Source: Kribbella pratensis
Lineage (GTDB): Bacteria; Actinomycetota; Actinomycetes; Propionibacteriales; Kribbellaceae
Direction of reading: 5' to 3'
Length of the DNA: 64,000 nt
Assembly (NCBI RefSeq): GCF_004366075.1
Contig: NZ_SODU01000003.1
Span: 1,364,001-1,428,000 of the forward strand
The position numbers and the translations under genes were made by a program. The notes beneath the pieces were generated by a model that did not search any database, was not told where the DNA came from, and saw only the letters and a program-made list of their open reading frames with translations. How positions within the stretch are numbered: position 1 is the first letter of the stretch; each line of letters opens with the position of its first letter. Below are positions 26,681 through 35,730 of this stretch, piece by piece.

Positions 26681-27636
26681 TTCGAGTACACCCCGCGCTC
26701 ACCGAACAGATGGGCGACCTTGTTGGCGCCCAGCACGAGGATCGTGCCGATCAGCCCCTTGACCAGGCCGACCGCGGCGGCCACACCCCAGTTGCCGCCG
26801 ACGATGCCGTGGTTGTAGACGTAGGTGTCCAGGACTTCGGACGCGTCCAGCCCGACCGGTCCCTGCTGCAGGAAGATCTGCTCGAACCCGACCGAGAGCA
26901 CGTCGCCGAGGCGGAGGATCAGCAGCAGGACGATCACCGGACGGATCGCCGGCAGCGTCACGTGCCAGAGCTGCCGCCAACGCCCGCCGCCGTCGACGGC
27001 GACCGATTCGTAGAGCTGCGTGTCGACGCGGGACATCGCGGCCAGGAAGATGATCGTGCTCCAGCCGGCGTCCTTCCAGATCACCTGCGAGGTGATCAGC
27101 GGGATGAACAGATCGGGATTACCGATGATCTTCAGCAGCGGCAGGTCGTGCGCGCGGGCCCAGGTGTTGTAAAGGCCGGCGTTGCCGAGCATGTGCTGGA
27201 AGATGGCGACGACGATCACCCAGGACATGAAATGCGGTAGGTACAGGATCGACTGAGCGACCCGCTTCAGGCGCTCACTGAGCAACGAGTTGAGCAGCAG
27301 CGCGAGCGCGATCGGCACCGGGAACACCAGCAGCAGTTGCACGCACGAGATCACCAGCGTGTTGACCAGCGCGTTGACGAAGTCCGGGTCGCCGTCGACG
27401 ATCACCCGGAAGTTGTCCAGGCCGACCCAGGGCGCCTCGGTGATCCCCAGGTACGGCGCGTAGTCCTTGAACGCGATCACGTTCCCGAGCAGCGGCACAT
27501 AGTGGAACAGGACCAGCAGCAGGACGCCCGGCAACCCGATCAGCAGCAGGAACCGGTCCCGCCGGAACCGCTGCCACCCGGTCAAGGTCTTCTGGTTGCT
27601 CCGCGCAACCAATCTCCGTTGCAGCACGAGAGTCAC
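26674..27636 (-). CDS. Carbohydrate ABC transporter permease (LplB type)
   Basis: A 320-residue permease of the LplB/YteP branch. It shows FHYVPLLGNVIAFKDYAPYLG in the first periplasmic part (typically YVPMYGIIIAFKDY in this branch) and a degenerate EAA loop ESVAVDGGGR. Its start overlaps the stop of the binding-protein gene by 4 bases. It completes importer 3 together with the genes at 25799 and 27633. Confidence 0.9.
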   Translation of the reverse strand: MTLVLQRRLVARSNQKTLTGWQRFRRDRFLLLIGLPGVLLLVLFHYVPLLGNVIAFKDYAPYLGITEAPWVGLDNFRVIVDGDPDFVNALVNTLVISCVQLLLVFPVPIALALLLNSLLSERLKRVAQSILYLPHFMSWVIVVAIFQHMLGNAGLYNTWARAHDLPLLKIIGNPDLFIPLITSQVIWKDAGWSTIIFLAAMSRVDTQLYESVAVDGGGRWRQLWHVTLPAIRPVIVLLLILRLGDVLSVGFEQIFLQQGPVGLDASEVLDTYVYNHGIVGGNWGVAAAVGLVKGLIGTILVLGANKVAHLFGERGVYSKW

Positions 27637-29237
27637 TGGTTGGAGTACTCGTCGCGGATCTTGTCGCCGCCGCGCTTCTTCCAGTTCGCGACGGCGTCGT
27701 CCCAGCTGCTGATCGGTTTCCGGCCAGAAATGATGTCCAGCTCGGCGGCGTTGATCAGCTTGTCGAGCTCGTCGGCCTTGCTGATCGAGGTGGCCGAGTA
27801 CAGTCCGGCGCAGGGGTTCGCGAGCAGGTTCGGAACGATCTTTTCCTGGTACGCGCGTTGGGTACGGGCCCGCTGCTCGTTGGACGGCCCGAGGACGTGG
27901 GGCGCGTCCGCGACGTACTCGAGCGGCAGGCTCACCTGGGTCTTGCCCGCCGACGTGCGCTCCGGCTTGTCGCCCTTCCAGGTGTAGTGGATGCCCTCGA
28001 GACCGAACCGGCGGAACATGTACTCGCTGGTGCCGAGCGGCGCGGCCAGCCAGTCGCAGATCCGGAGCAGTTGCCTGACGCGGTCGTCGCCGGCCTTCTT
28101 GAACGCGGTCAGCGCGAAGATCGCGGCGCCTTCGCGTTGCACGGGCTTACCTTTTTGAGCACCGTCGTACCCCGGAACAGGCATTCCGCCGACGTCGACG
28201 CCGTACGTGTCGGCCATCAGGTCCCAGGCGGCGTACCCGTCCGCGTTCAGCGCGATCGTGCCGTTGCCGAACAGGTCGCGGAGCTGGAGTTTCCCGCCCA
28301 GGGCATCCGGGTGGAAAACGCCGGCCTTCACCAACTCGGCGGTCCGGGCGACTGCTTCCTTCCGCTCCGGAACCTCCAGCTCGGAAACGAACTTTCCGCC
28401 GTCCTGCTTCCAGACGTTCGGTACACCGAGCATGTTGCCGATGAACGTGGTCACGCCCTTCGACGCACCGAACGCCCACTTGTTCGCCTTCGCGTCGGTC
28501 AGGCCCTTCGCGGTCTCGACGAAGTCCGCGTAGCTGGCCGGCTCCGGGTTCAGCGACCGGGCCTTGATGAGATCCACCCGGCTGAACATGATCGTCCCGA
28601 TCACCGACCGCGCGATCGGGATCGCGTGGATCCCGCCCTTGTACATCGTCGGCAACCAGGAGTCGGTCGGCAGGTTGGCCAGGAACGAGTAGTCCTTGAC
28701 CGCCGATCCGGACAGGTGCGAGGTCAGGTCCGCGCAGAGCTTGGTGAGCATCTCGCCGCGGTTGGGGAACTTCGACGCGATCATCAGGATGTCCGGCAGG
28801 TCGCCGCCGGCGATCACGGTCGACAGCTTGCTCACGTAGTCCGCGGCGGGCGTCATCGTGATGTCGAGGTTCGCGCCGACCCGGTCGTTCAGCGCCTTCC
28901 AGTACGTGTTGCTGCCGGCCCCGGGTGGCGCCGGGTTGAACATGTTGGTGAGGATCTTGACGTCACCCGCGCCCGCACCCGGCTTGTCCTTGTACCCGTC
29001 GACCAACTGACGCGGATACTTGAAGAAGCCCGGCATCACGCCGTCGGCCGTGCCCGGCAGGTCCGGCTTCACCGACGTGTAGGGCAGGTACTCGGGTGGT
29101 GTCGCCTTCGCGGCCGCCTTCGCCGCGGTGCCCGATCCGTCGGACCCGCCACAGCCCGCCAGCACCGTGCCGGAGGTCGCCGCGAGCAACGAAACGCCAC
29201 CGGTCAGTTTGAGGAAGTCCCGCCTGTTCGACTGCAT
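27633..29237 (-). CDS. Substrate-binding lipoprotein (LipO/YtcQ type)
   Basis: A 534-residue binding protein, longer than family 1 members, as usual for the LplA/YtcQ type that serves LplB/LplC permeases. The N-terminus combines a twin-arginine motif (SNRRDFLKLTGG) with lipobox LAGC, so it should be a Tat-exported lipoprotein. The start ATG 29237 has AGGAGAG 7 bases upstream; a 66-residue extension to 29432 is read-through of the neighbouring frame. It lies 10 bp after the FAD oxidoreductase gene. Confidence 0.9.
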   Translation of the reverse strand: MQSNRRDFLKLTGGVSLLAATSGTVLAGCGGSDGSGTAAKAAAKATPPEYLPYTSVKPDLPGTADGVMPGFFKYPRQLVDGYKDKPGAGAGDVKILTNMFNPAPPGAGSNTYWKALNDRVGANLDITMTPAADYVSKLSTVIAGGDLPDILMIASKFPNRGEMLTKLCADLTSHLSGSAVKDYSFLANLPTDSWLPTMYKGGIHAIPIARSVIGTIMFSRVDLIKARSLNPEPASYADFVETAKGLTDAKANKWAFGASKGVTTFIGNMLGVPNVWKQDGGKFVSELEVPERKEAVARTAELVKAGVFHPDALGGKLQLRDLFGNGTIALNADGYAAWDLMADTYGVDVGGMPVPGYDGAQKGKPVQREGAAIFALTAFKKAGDDRVRQLLRICDWLAAPLGTSEYMFRRFGLEGIHYTWKGDKPERTSAGKTQVSLPLEYVADAPHVLGPSNEQRARTQRAYQEKIVPNLLANPCAGLYSATSISKADELDKLINAAELDIISGRKPISSWDDAVANWKKRGGDKIRDEYSNQ

Positions 29238-29247
29238 GAGCACTCTC

Positions 29248-30780
29248 CTAGTTCTGGTGCAGCTCGGGCAGCGAGAGGATGCTGCCGTGCTCGGTGAGGG
29301 CGGCGGCGAGCGCCGGGTAGTCGTAGTCCTGGACGGCCTGGCCGGTCCGCAGCGATTGAGCCAGCAGCTCCCCCGCGGCCTCGCCGAGCATTCCGTAGTT
29401 CGGCTCCATCCGGGCCGACAGGTAGCCGACATGGCTGGCCGAGAAGCAGAGCGGTACGACGAGGTTGCCGATCCCGCCGCGGGCCGGGAACAGCACCTCG
29501 GCCGGCAGTTGGTAGAGGTCGACCGGACCGTTCTTCTCGGTCCCGGTAACGGTTCCCTCGCCGACGATCGTGTCGTCGCCTTCGGCGTAGTACTGGACGA
29601 TGTGGCAGTCGATGCCGTAGTTCCAGCAGCAGACTGCGGTTTCCTTGGTGTTGCCCGGTCGCCGCAGGTCGTGCTGCGTGAGCACGGTCTGCCCGATCAT
29701 CCGGCGCGCCTCGCGGATGTAGAGCGCGTGCGGAAACCCTTGTCCGTAAGGGCTGTCGGAAAACTCGTCCGGAGGCAGTCCGAACGTTCCGGCATCCTTT
29801 CGGAAACTTTCCGGAAGTGACGGATCGTTCGCCAGCCAGTACAGCATTCCGCGATGCCAGCGGACGTGCTCGGCGATCACCTCGTCGCGCCGCTGCCACG
29901 AGCCGTCCGGGTAGTCCCACGACGCGCCCGGAAGGTCGAACCCGATGAACAGCGCCTGGTTGGTCTGGTACTTGTCGTTCGGCAGCAGCGCCGTGTGCGT
30001 GACGATCGACGAGAGCCCGGTGACCCCGCGCTGCTCGAGGAGCTGGCCGAGGTACGTGTAGAGCTTCGGGTCGTAGTCGTCCGGCTTCTCGAACGGGATC
30101 CGGTCCGGCCCCTTGTCCAGTACGCCGCGAAAGTTGTACGCCTGCACCTTCGCGTCGCCGTCCCCGGGTGCCTCCGTCGGCACCGGCTTCACCGGGTAGA
30201 ACGTGTTCGGCCGGAACGCCCGCCGACGGTACGCCCGGTCGGGCAGGAACCCACCGAGTGGTTCGTCGTACCGGCCGGCCGGCTCTCGACCGACGGCGTA
30301 CGGGACGCCCGCGGCTGCCAGGAGGTCTCCTTCGTACGACGCGTCCACGAACGCCCGCGCCCGCCGCCAGCCGTGGCTGGTGCGAACGCCCTGGATCCGG
30401 TCGCCACGAACCTCGACATCGGCAGGCCCGTGGATACGTTCGTTGACCAGTACGTCGGCCTCGGCATCGTCGAGGAGCCCCTGCGCGACGCGCTCGGCGA
30501 CCTTCGGCTCGAAGCGGTACCGCGGGCCGTCGGCCCGGTCGTCACTGCCGTACTCGGCCGCTATGCCGCCGAAGAAGCGGCTCTGCGTCCAGCCGGCCAG
30601 GGCGGAAAGCGTGTTCGGGGTATCGCTCTTCACCAGACCGCCGGCGACGATGCCGCCGACGTGGCCGGTCGGCTCGAGCACCAGGCTGCGATAGCCCCTG
30701 CCCCGCAGGCGCAGCGCGGCCATGATCCCGGCGAGTGTCGCGCCGTAGATGATGACGTCGTATTCCTGTGCGTCCGTCAT
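29248..30780 (-). CDS. FAD-dependent oxidoreductase (FAD_oxidored superfamily)
   Basis: A 510-residue flavoprotein. It begins MTDAQEYDVIIYGATLAGIM, a dinucleotide fold of the YGAT type, and contains FVDASYEGDLLAAAGV and YIREARRMIGQTVLTQHD. These two motifs are shared with the 517-residue protein at 32599, so they form one subgroup, distinct from the 17750/30782 pair. It starts 1 bp after the stop of the upstream flavoprotein gene; a 12-residue extension to 30816 is less likely. Cytoplasmic. Reaction unknown; sugar oxidation is inferred only from the importer in the same operon. Confidence 0.85.
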   Translation of the reverse strand: MTDAQEYDVIIYGATLAGIMAALRLRGRGYRSLVLEPTGHVGGIVAGGLVKSDTPNTLSALAGWTQSRFFGGIAAEYGSDDRADGPRYRFEPKVAERVAQGLLDDAEADVLVNERIHGPADVEVRGDRIQGVRTSHGWRRARAFVDASYEGDLLAAAGVPYAVGREPAGRYDEPLGGFLPDRAYRRRAFRPNTFYPVKPVPTEAPGDGDAKVQAYNFRGVLDKGPDRIPFEKPDDYDPKLYTYLGQLLEQRGVTGLSSIVTHTALLPNDKYQTNQALFIGFDLPGASWDYPDGSWQRRDEVIAEHVRWHRGMLYWLANDPSLPESFRKDAGTFGLPPDEFSDSPYGQGFPHALYIREARRMIGQTVLTQHDLRRPGNTKETAVCCWNYGIDCHIVQYYAEGDDTIVGEGTVTGTEKNGPVDLYQLPAEVLFPARGGIGNLVVPLCFSASHVGYLSARMEPNYGMLGEAAGELLAQSLRTGQAVQDYDYPALAAALTEHGSILSLPELHQN

Positions 30781-30781
30781 G

Positions 30782-32446
30782 TCAGCTGGCCTTTGCGCGA
30801 GGTTGCGGCGCCGCATGCACCGGCGTCGGGTTGGCGGCCTGGGACGGACGCGTGCGAGCGATGCCGTCAGGCCATTTGACCGGCACTTTCAGTGTTCCGG
30901 TCAGCACCCGTTGCAGATCCTCGGTCAGTTGTGCGGAGTCGGCGACCGCGTGCGGTTCGGTGCCGCTGGTCAAGCACTGCGCTGCCAGGGCGCCGACGGC
31001 CTCGCCGATACTCCACTCGACCGGATGTAGCCGGTAGCAACCATTCGTCAGGTGCGTGGTGCCGATGTTCTTGTTCGCCGGCAGCAGGTTCCGCAGCCGT
31101 TGCGGGATCAGCGCGCCGAGCGGGATCTGGAACGGATACACCTCGAGGTTGACGTAGTTGATCCCGGCGGTGCTCGGATGCAGGTCGATGTTGTAATGCC
31201 CCACGCCGACACCGTCGGGGAAGAACTCCGCACCGGCCTCGGGACCGCGATCGGCGACAGCGACGTGCTGCTCGAGCACCGTGAACCGCGCCTTGATCCG
31301 CCGGGATTCCCGGATGTACGCCGACTTCGCGAGGCCGTCCGCCGTACCGGTGAGATCCGCGCGGAGCTTGAGGCCCGGGTAGCCGGTGCCGCCGTCATGG
31401 CGGGGTGCCTCGGTCTGCATCCAGTGCAGGTACGACAGGGACAGCTCGCGGCAACGCTGCAGAGCGCGGTCCTTGTCGGTGCCCGGACCGACCAGCGCCG
31501 CCTCCCAGTAGTCGACGTTCGGCCAGTTGACCAGCGAGATGTCGGTGTCGATCAGCGACCGGTCGAACTGGCTGCGCGCGCGGATCCGGCGGAAGTGCCA
31601 GAGGTCGGCAGCGTGCGGGACGTCCATGTCGACCTCGAAGATCCGATTCTCGCGGCCGCCCATCGTCTTGATGTCGATCTTCACCCAGGACAGCTGTGGC
31701 CCCGGCCAGAACGGATCCACATGCGTCTTCCAGTGGTCGTACGACGCCGGCCGCTCGATCGTGTGATCCTCGCCCGGACGGTACTCGAGCGGGAAGCACC
31801 AGGTGATCGCCTGCTGGTCGAGCGGGTCCGCGACCTCCGCGGCGTACTGTTCACCGGTCTCGCTCTGCGCCTCCGCGCCGATCACGTGCTCGACGCCGGC
31901 GAGTTCGAGCAGGTCGCCGAGCTCGGTCGCGTCGACGACCAGCGGCGCGGTCACGGTGACGTATCCGCCCGGACCGTGCAGCGTGACGGACGTGACGTGG
32001 TCTCCATCGGTCGTCGCAGCCGTCGGCACGTGGTTGTAGAGCACGGTGATCCGGCCGGCGGAGACGTACGGCGCCAGCAGCTCGTCGATCACGGCGACCG
32101 CGACGCGGGGCTCGTGACAGAGCCGGCTGACGTTGCCGAGACCTGGGTTGAGTGCGGGCTCCGCGAGCGCCTCGGCGGTCAGCGGGTAGTTGCGCCGGTA
32201 GTAGTCCCGGATCCGGGTCCGCAGCTCGCGGTACCCGGACGAGATGTGCGGGCTCTCGATCCACGGGTGCTCGTCGGACGGCACCGCCTGGGCGGTCAGC
32301 TGTCCACCCAGCCAGTCGGTCTCTTCGGTCAGCAGCACCTGGCACCCGAGCTTGGCGGCGGTCAGGGCCGCGGCCACACCACCCAGGCCACCGCCCACCA
32401 CCAGCAGTCCGGCGCTCAGTTCTCGATCGGTCACGACCATCCTCAT
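30782..32446 (-). CDS. FAD-dependent oxidoreductase (FAD_oxidored superfamily)
   Basis: A 554-residue flavoprotein and close paralogue of the 17750 product: both have GGGLGGVAAAL, DWLGGQLTAQ/TSQAVP, the double Tyr-Arg DYYRRxYPLTA, VNWPxxDY and KNxGTTHxTNGCYRLHPVEW. It is the first gene of the minus-strand operon (two flavoproteins, binding protein, two permeases, beta-helix). The C-terminal 30 residues are a Pro/Ala-rich tail absent from the paralogue. The start could also be Met3 at 32440. The operator-containing spacer to the divergent gene is 152 bp. Confidence 0.85.
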   Translation of the reverse strand: MRMVVTDRELSAGLLVVGGGLGGVAAALTAAKLGCQVLLTEETDWLGGQLTAQAVPSDEHPWIESPHISSGYRELRTRIRDYYRRNYPLTAEALAEPALNPGLGNVSRLCHEPRVAVAVIDELLAPYVSAGRITVLYNHVPTAATTDGDHVTSVTLHGPGGYVTVTAPLVVDATELGDLLELAGVEHVIGAEAQSETGEQYAAEVADPLDQQAITWCFPLEYRPGEDHTIERPASYDHWKTHVDPFWPGPQLSWVKIDIKTMGGRENRIFEVDMDVPHAADLWHFRRIRARSQFDRSLIDTDISLVNWPNVDYWEAALVGPGTDKDRALQRCRELSLSYLHWMQTEAPRHDGGTGYPGLKLRADLTGTADGLAKSAYIRESRRIKARFTVLEQHVAVADRGPEAGAEFFPDGVGVGHYNIDLHPSTAGINYVNLEVYPFQIPLGALIPQRLRNLLPANKNIGTTHLTNGCYRLHPVEWSIGEAVGALAAQCLTSGTEPHAVADSAQLTEDLQRVLTGTLKVPVKWPDGIARTRPSQAANPTPVHAAPQPRAKAS

Positions 32447-32450
32447 ATCT

Positions 32451-32588
32451 GCTAATAGTTCAGCAAAATCTATTCTCCCGGGTTGCGGATCACCGTACGC
32501 TCGACCTCTCGTCCGCTGTCAATAGCTTGTTGCAGCCCGATTTCCGGGCCATGAAGTATTAGCTGATTATCAGCAGCAGAGCTGATAC
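32451..32588. promoter_or_regulatory. Divergent control region with candidate LacI operators (GCTGAT half-sites)
   Basis: GCTGATTATCAGC at 32562-32574 is a perfect 13-bp palindrome, followed by a third half-site GCTGAT at 32581. GCTAATAGTTCAGC at 32451-32464 is a related, weaker dyad next to the minus-strand start codon. One site per divergent operon, with the LacI gene at 34149 as the probable ligand-responsive repressor. The half-sites do not have the classical central CG of LacI operators. Confidence 0.5.
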
Positions 32589-32598
32589 AACGGTCCAC

Positions 32599-34152
32599 AT
32601 GACGCTCGCACTCGAAGGTCTCCAGTACCACCGCCCACCGCTGGCGGCTGAGCCCGCGGGACCCACCGACGCCGACGTGGTGGTGTACGGCGCGACGTCC
32701 GGAGGGGTCACCGCCGCCGTCCGGGCGGCACGTTCCGGGCTCCGCGTCGTCCTGCTCGCGTTCGACGACCAGGTCGGCGGCATGACCGCGTCCGGTCTCG
32801 GCGAGACCGACGTCGGTGACGCGCGGACGGTCGGCGGGCTGGCGCGGGCCTTCTACGCCGAGGTCACGGCGGCGTACCACGCGCCGGATCCGCACTGGAA
32901 GGTCGAGGCGCACGTCGCCGAGGAGATCTTCCTGCGCTGGCTGGCCGACACAGGCGTCGTACTCCATCGACGCCGGCACCTGCTCGACGTGACGAAGACC
33001 GGCAACCGGATCACCGAGCTACGCACCGACGACGGCTCCAGCTACCGCGCGCAGGTGTACGTCGACGCGTCGTACGAAGGCGATCTCCTGGCCGCGGCCG
33101 GCGTCTCGTACACGGTCGGGCGCGAGTCGTCGGCGGTGTACGGCGAATCGATCGCCGGTGTGCAGCACAGCATCAACCACCAGTTCGAGCGGCCCGTCGA
33201 TCCGTACGTCGTACCCGGCCAACCGTCCAGCGGCCTGCTCCCCGGCATCTCCGCGGAGCCGTACGGCGCGATCGGATCCGGAGACCGGCACGTGCAGGCG
33301 TACAACTTCCGGCTGCACGTGACCGACGGACCGCACCGGATCCCGTTCCCACGGCCGGAGGGCTACGACGCCTCGCGGTACGAGCTGCTGCGCCGGTACC
33401 TCGAGGCCGGAATCTACGAGCTGTACGGGCGGACCACGCGGGTGCATGGCAGGGTGTTCGACATGAACAACCACGGCGCGTTCTCCTCCGACCACATCGG
33501 GGCGAGCGACGAGTGGCCGGAGGCCGGCTACGCCCGCCGGGAGGAGATCTTCCAGGACCACGTTCGCTACCAGGCCGGGATGCTGCACTACCTGTCGACC
33601 TCGGCAGACCTGCCTGCCGACGTACGTGCGGCGACCCGGGCGTTCGGGCTCGCACCGGGCGAATTCAGGAAAACGTCGTACTGGCCGCACCAGCTGTATG
33701 TGCGGGAAGGTCGGCGGATGGTCGCGGAACACGTTGTCACGCAGCACGAGGCGACCGGACGGACCGTGGTGCCGGACCCGATCGCGGTGGCGTCGTACGT
33801 GATGGACTCGCACAACGCCCGGCGCGTGCTGGTCGACGGAAATCCGCGGAACGAGGGAAATGTGCAGGTTCCGCTGGTCCGCCCGTTCGGCATCTCGTAC
33901 CGGTCGATCGTTCCGCGGATTTCCGAGTGCGCGAACCTGCTGGTCGCGGCGGCGGTGTCGGCGTCGCACGTGGCGTTCGCGTCGGTGCGGATGGAGCCTG
34001 TGTTCATGACGGTCGGCGAAGCCGCCGGTTGTGCTGCGTCGCTCGCGGTGTCCGCGCGGATCGCCGTACAGGATGTGGACTACGACGTACTGCGCCGGGA
34101 CCTGACCGGGTCGGGTGGCATCGTGGGGTGGCCCAGAGGGGAGGCGGCATGA
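32599..34152 (+). CDS. FAD-dependent oxidoreductase (FAD_oxidored superfamily)
   Basis: A 517-residue flavoprotein. VVVYGATSGGVTAAVRAARSG is the FAD-binding fold; VDASYEGDLLAAAGVSYTVG and LYVREGRRMVAEHVVTQHEA match the 510-residue protein encoded at 29248. It is the first gene of a two-gene operon whose second gene is the LacI regulator, overlapped by ATGA. Four members of one flavoprotein superfamily in 17 kb suggest stepwise or parallel oxidation of related sugars. Confidence 0.85.
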   Translation: MTLALEGLQYHRPPLAAEPAGPTDADVVVYGATSGGVTAAVRAARSGLRVVLLAFDDQVGGMTASGLGETDVGDARTVGGLARAFYAEVTAAYHAPDPHWKVEAHVAEEIFLRWLADTGVVLHRRRHLLDVTKTGNRITELRTDDGSSYRAQVYVDASYEGDLLAAAGVSYTVGRESSAVYGESIAGVQHSINHQFERPVDPYVVPGQPSSGLLPGISAEPYGAIGSGDRHVQAYNFRLHVTDGPHRIPFPRPEGYDASRYELLRRYLEAGIYELYGRTTRVHGRVFDMNNHGAFSSDHIGASDEWPEAGYARREEIFQDHVRYQAGMLHYLSTSADLPADVRAATRAFGLAPGEFRKTSYWPHQLYVREGRRMVAEHVVTQHEATGRTVVPDPIAVASYVMDSHNARRVLVDGNPRNEGNVQVPLVRPFGISYRSIVPRISECANLLVAAAVSASHVAFASVRMEPVFMTVGEAAGCAASLAVSARIAVQDVDYDVLRRDLTGSGGIVGWPRGEAA

Positions 34153-35183
34153 AGAAGACCGCATCGCGGCAGGCGGACGTGGCCAAAGCGGCCGGGGTTT
34201 CGCAATCGACCGTCTCGATGGTGATGAACGGTACGGCGGACCTCGGGCGGATCTCGGCCGGTACGCAGCGCCGCGTCATGGACGCGGCCCGGCGGCTCCA
34301 GTACGCGCCGGCCGGGCAACGGCGAGCGGTCGCCCGAGCCACGCCGCACCTGCTCGGCGTCCACACGTTCGAGCCGATCTTCCCGACGAGTTCCCGGGAC
34401 TACTACTTCGAGTTCCTGCGCGGGATCGAGGAGCAGGCCGCGGCCGAGGGGTGCAACCTGGTGCTGTTCACGGCCGCCCCCGACGAGTCCGGCGTACGGC
34501 GGGTCTTCGCCGACGACACGAACGGGCTCCGGCAGGCGGCCGGCAGCCTGCTGCTCGGTCACCACGCGGACCGCGAGGACCTGGCCCGGTTGGCCTACGA
34601 GGGTTATCCGTTCGTGTACGTCGGTCATCGGGAGGTGCCCGGAGCGTCGATCAGCTACGTCGGCGGCGACTACCGGACCGCGACCGGCGAGATCGTCGAC
34701 GATCTGGTCGCACTCGGCCACCGGACGTTCGCGTATCTCGGCGAGCAGTCGCGCGACGAGCCGCAGGAGGATCGGTGGACCGGATTCGCCGGGGCGCTGG
34801 AGCGGTTTGCGCTGCCGGTGCCGGAGCCGGTGTTCTCGGCTCCGTCCGGGCTGACGACCGGCTGGCTGGACCAGGCACTGGCGGCCGGGACGACCGCGAT
34901 CCTGGTCGAGTCCGTCAATCTGCTGCGGGTCCTCGCGGCGATGCTGAACCTCCGCGGGCTGTCGGTGCCCGGCGACCTGTCCGTCGTACTGCTGGTCGAT
35001 GACGAGACCGAGGTCGGCTCCTTGCCGTGGGCAACGTTGCGGGTGCCGCGGAACGCGATGGGGCGCCGCGCGGTCCGGCTGCTCACCAGTCTGCTGACCG
35101 AGCCGAACGGCGACTACGAGCGCCAGATCCTGCTTCCGTGCGAGCACACCCTGGAAGGGACGGTCGGGCCGTCGCCGCGTTGA
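34149..35183 (+). CDS. LacI-family transcriptional regulator
   Basis: A 344-residue repressor. The helix-turn-helix is RQADVAKAAGVSQSTVSMVM and the effector domain starts near residue 60 (PHLLGVHTFEPIFP). It is about 40% similar by eye to the regulator at 16721 (both have FPTSSRDYYFEFL/FPSASGDFYHPFL and the same end PCEHTLEGT/PCDLTDGIT), so the two systems look like duplicates that diverged. The start ATG 34149 overlaps the TGA of the flavoprotein gene. Confidence 0.92.
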   Translation: MKKTASRQADVAKAAGVSQSTVSMVMNGTADLGRISAGTQRRVMDAARRLQYAPAGQRRAVARATPHLLGVHTFEPIFPTSSRDYYFEFLRGIEEQAAAEGCNLVLFTAAPDESGVRRVFADDTNGLRQAAGSLLLGHHADREDLARLAYEGYPFVYVGHREVPGASISYVGGDYRTATGEIVDDLVALGHRTFAYLGEQSRDEPQEDRWTGFAGALERFALPVPEPVFSAPSGLTTGWLDQALAAGTTAILVESVNLLRVLAAMLNLRGLSVPGDLSVVLLVDDETEVGSLPWATLRVPRNAMGRRAVRLLTSLLTEPNGDYERQILLPCEHTLEGTVGPSPR

Positions 35184-35196
35184 GCGGTCGTGGAAA

Positions 35197-35730
35197 ATGG
35201 TGGTTGTGAGTTTTCATGCCGCTGCGTTCATCGCCACCAGCCTCGACGGGTACATCGCGCGGGTCGACGGGTCCATCGACTGGTTGACCAGTCGTGCGGA
35301 GCATGCCGGGGAGACCGGGTACGACGAGTTCCTGGCGTCGGTGGACACCGTCGTACTCGGGCGCAAGACGTACCAACTGGCCCGCACGTTCGACAGCTGG
35401 CCGTACGAAGGCAAGCAGGTCGAGGTCCTGAGCACCACGCTCGACCCCGACATCGACGACCGCGTCCTCGTCCACCGCACCCTGGACGCCCTCGTCGAGA
35501 CGCTCAACGACCGTGGCGCACAGCGCATCTACACCGACGGAGCCGCCACCATCCAGACCTTCCTCACGGCAGGCCTCCTCAACGAACTAACCATCACCAC
35601 CGCCCCCGTCCTCCTAGGCGCCGGCATCCCCCTCTTCGGCCCCGTCCCCACCGACATCCCCCTGACCCACAACGCCACCCGCACCCTAAAAGCCGGCTTC
35701 ACCCAATCCGACTACTCGGTCGCGCGCTGA
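35197..35730 (+). CDS. Dihydrofolate reductase-fold protein (RibD C-terminal family)
   Basis: A 177-residue protein of the small RibD_C/DHFR-like family. It shows FIATSLDGYIARVDGSIDWL at the start, VVLGRKTYQ (residues about 50-58) and GAGIPLFGPV near the end, all typical of actinobacterial dihydrofolate reductase-like reductases. It probably binds NADPH; substrate unknown. A GTG at 35206 is an alternative start. The last 50 codons are nearly free of G on the coding strand. Its TGA is directly followed by the stop codon of convergent hemB. Confidence 0.82.
   Translation: MVVVSFHAAAFIATSLDGYIARVDGSIDWLTSRAEHAGETGYDEFLASVDTVVLGRKTYQLARTFDSWPYEGKQVEVLSTTLDPDIDDRVLVHRTLDALVETLNDRGAQRIYTDGAATIQTFLTAGLLNELTITTAPVLLGAGIPLFGPVPTDIPLTHNATRTLKAGFTQSDYSVAR

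Noticed and set aside
30740..31050. Plus-strand frames near 30.8 kb as small genes
   Set aside because: They are antisense to the flavoprotein pair, Arg-rich and without start signals.
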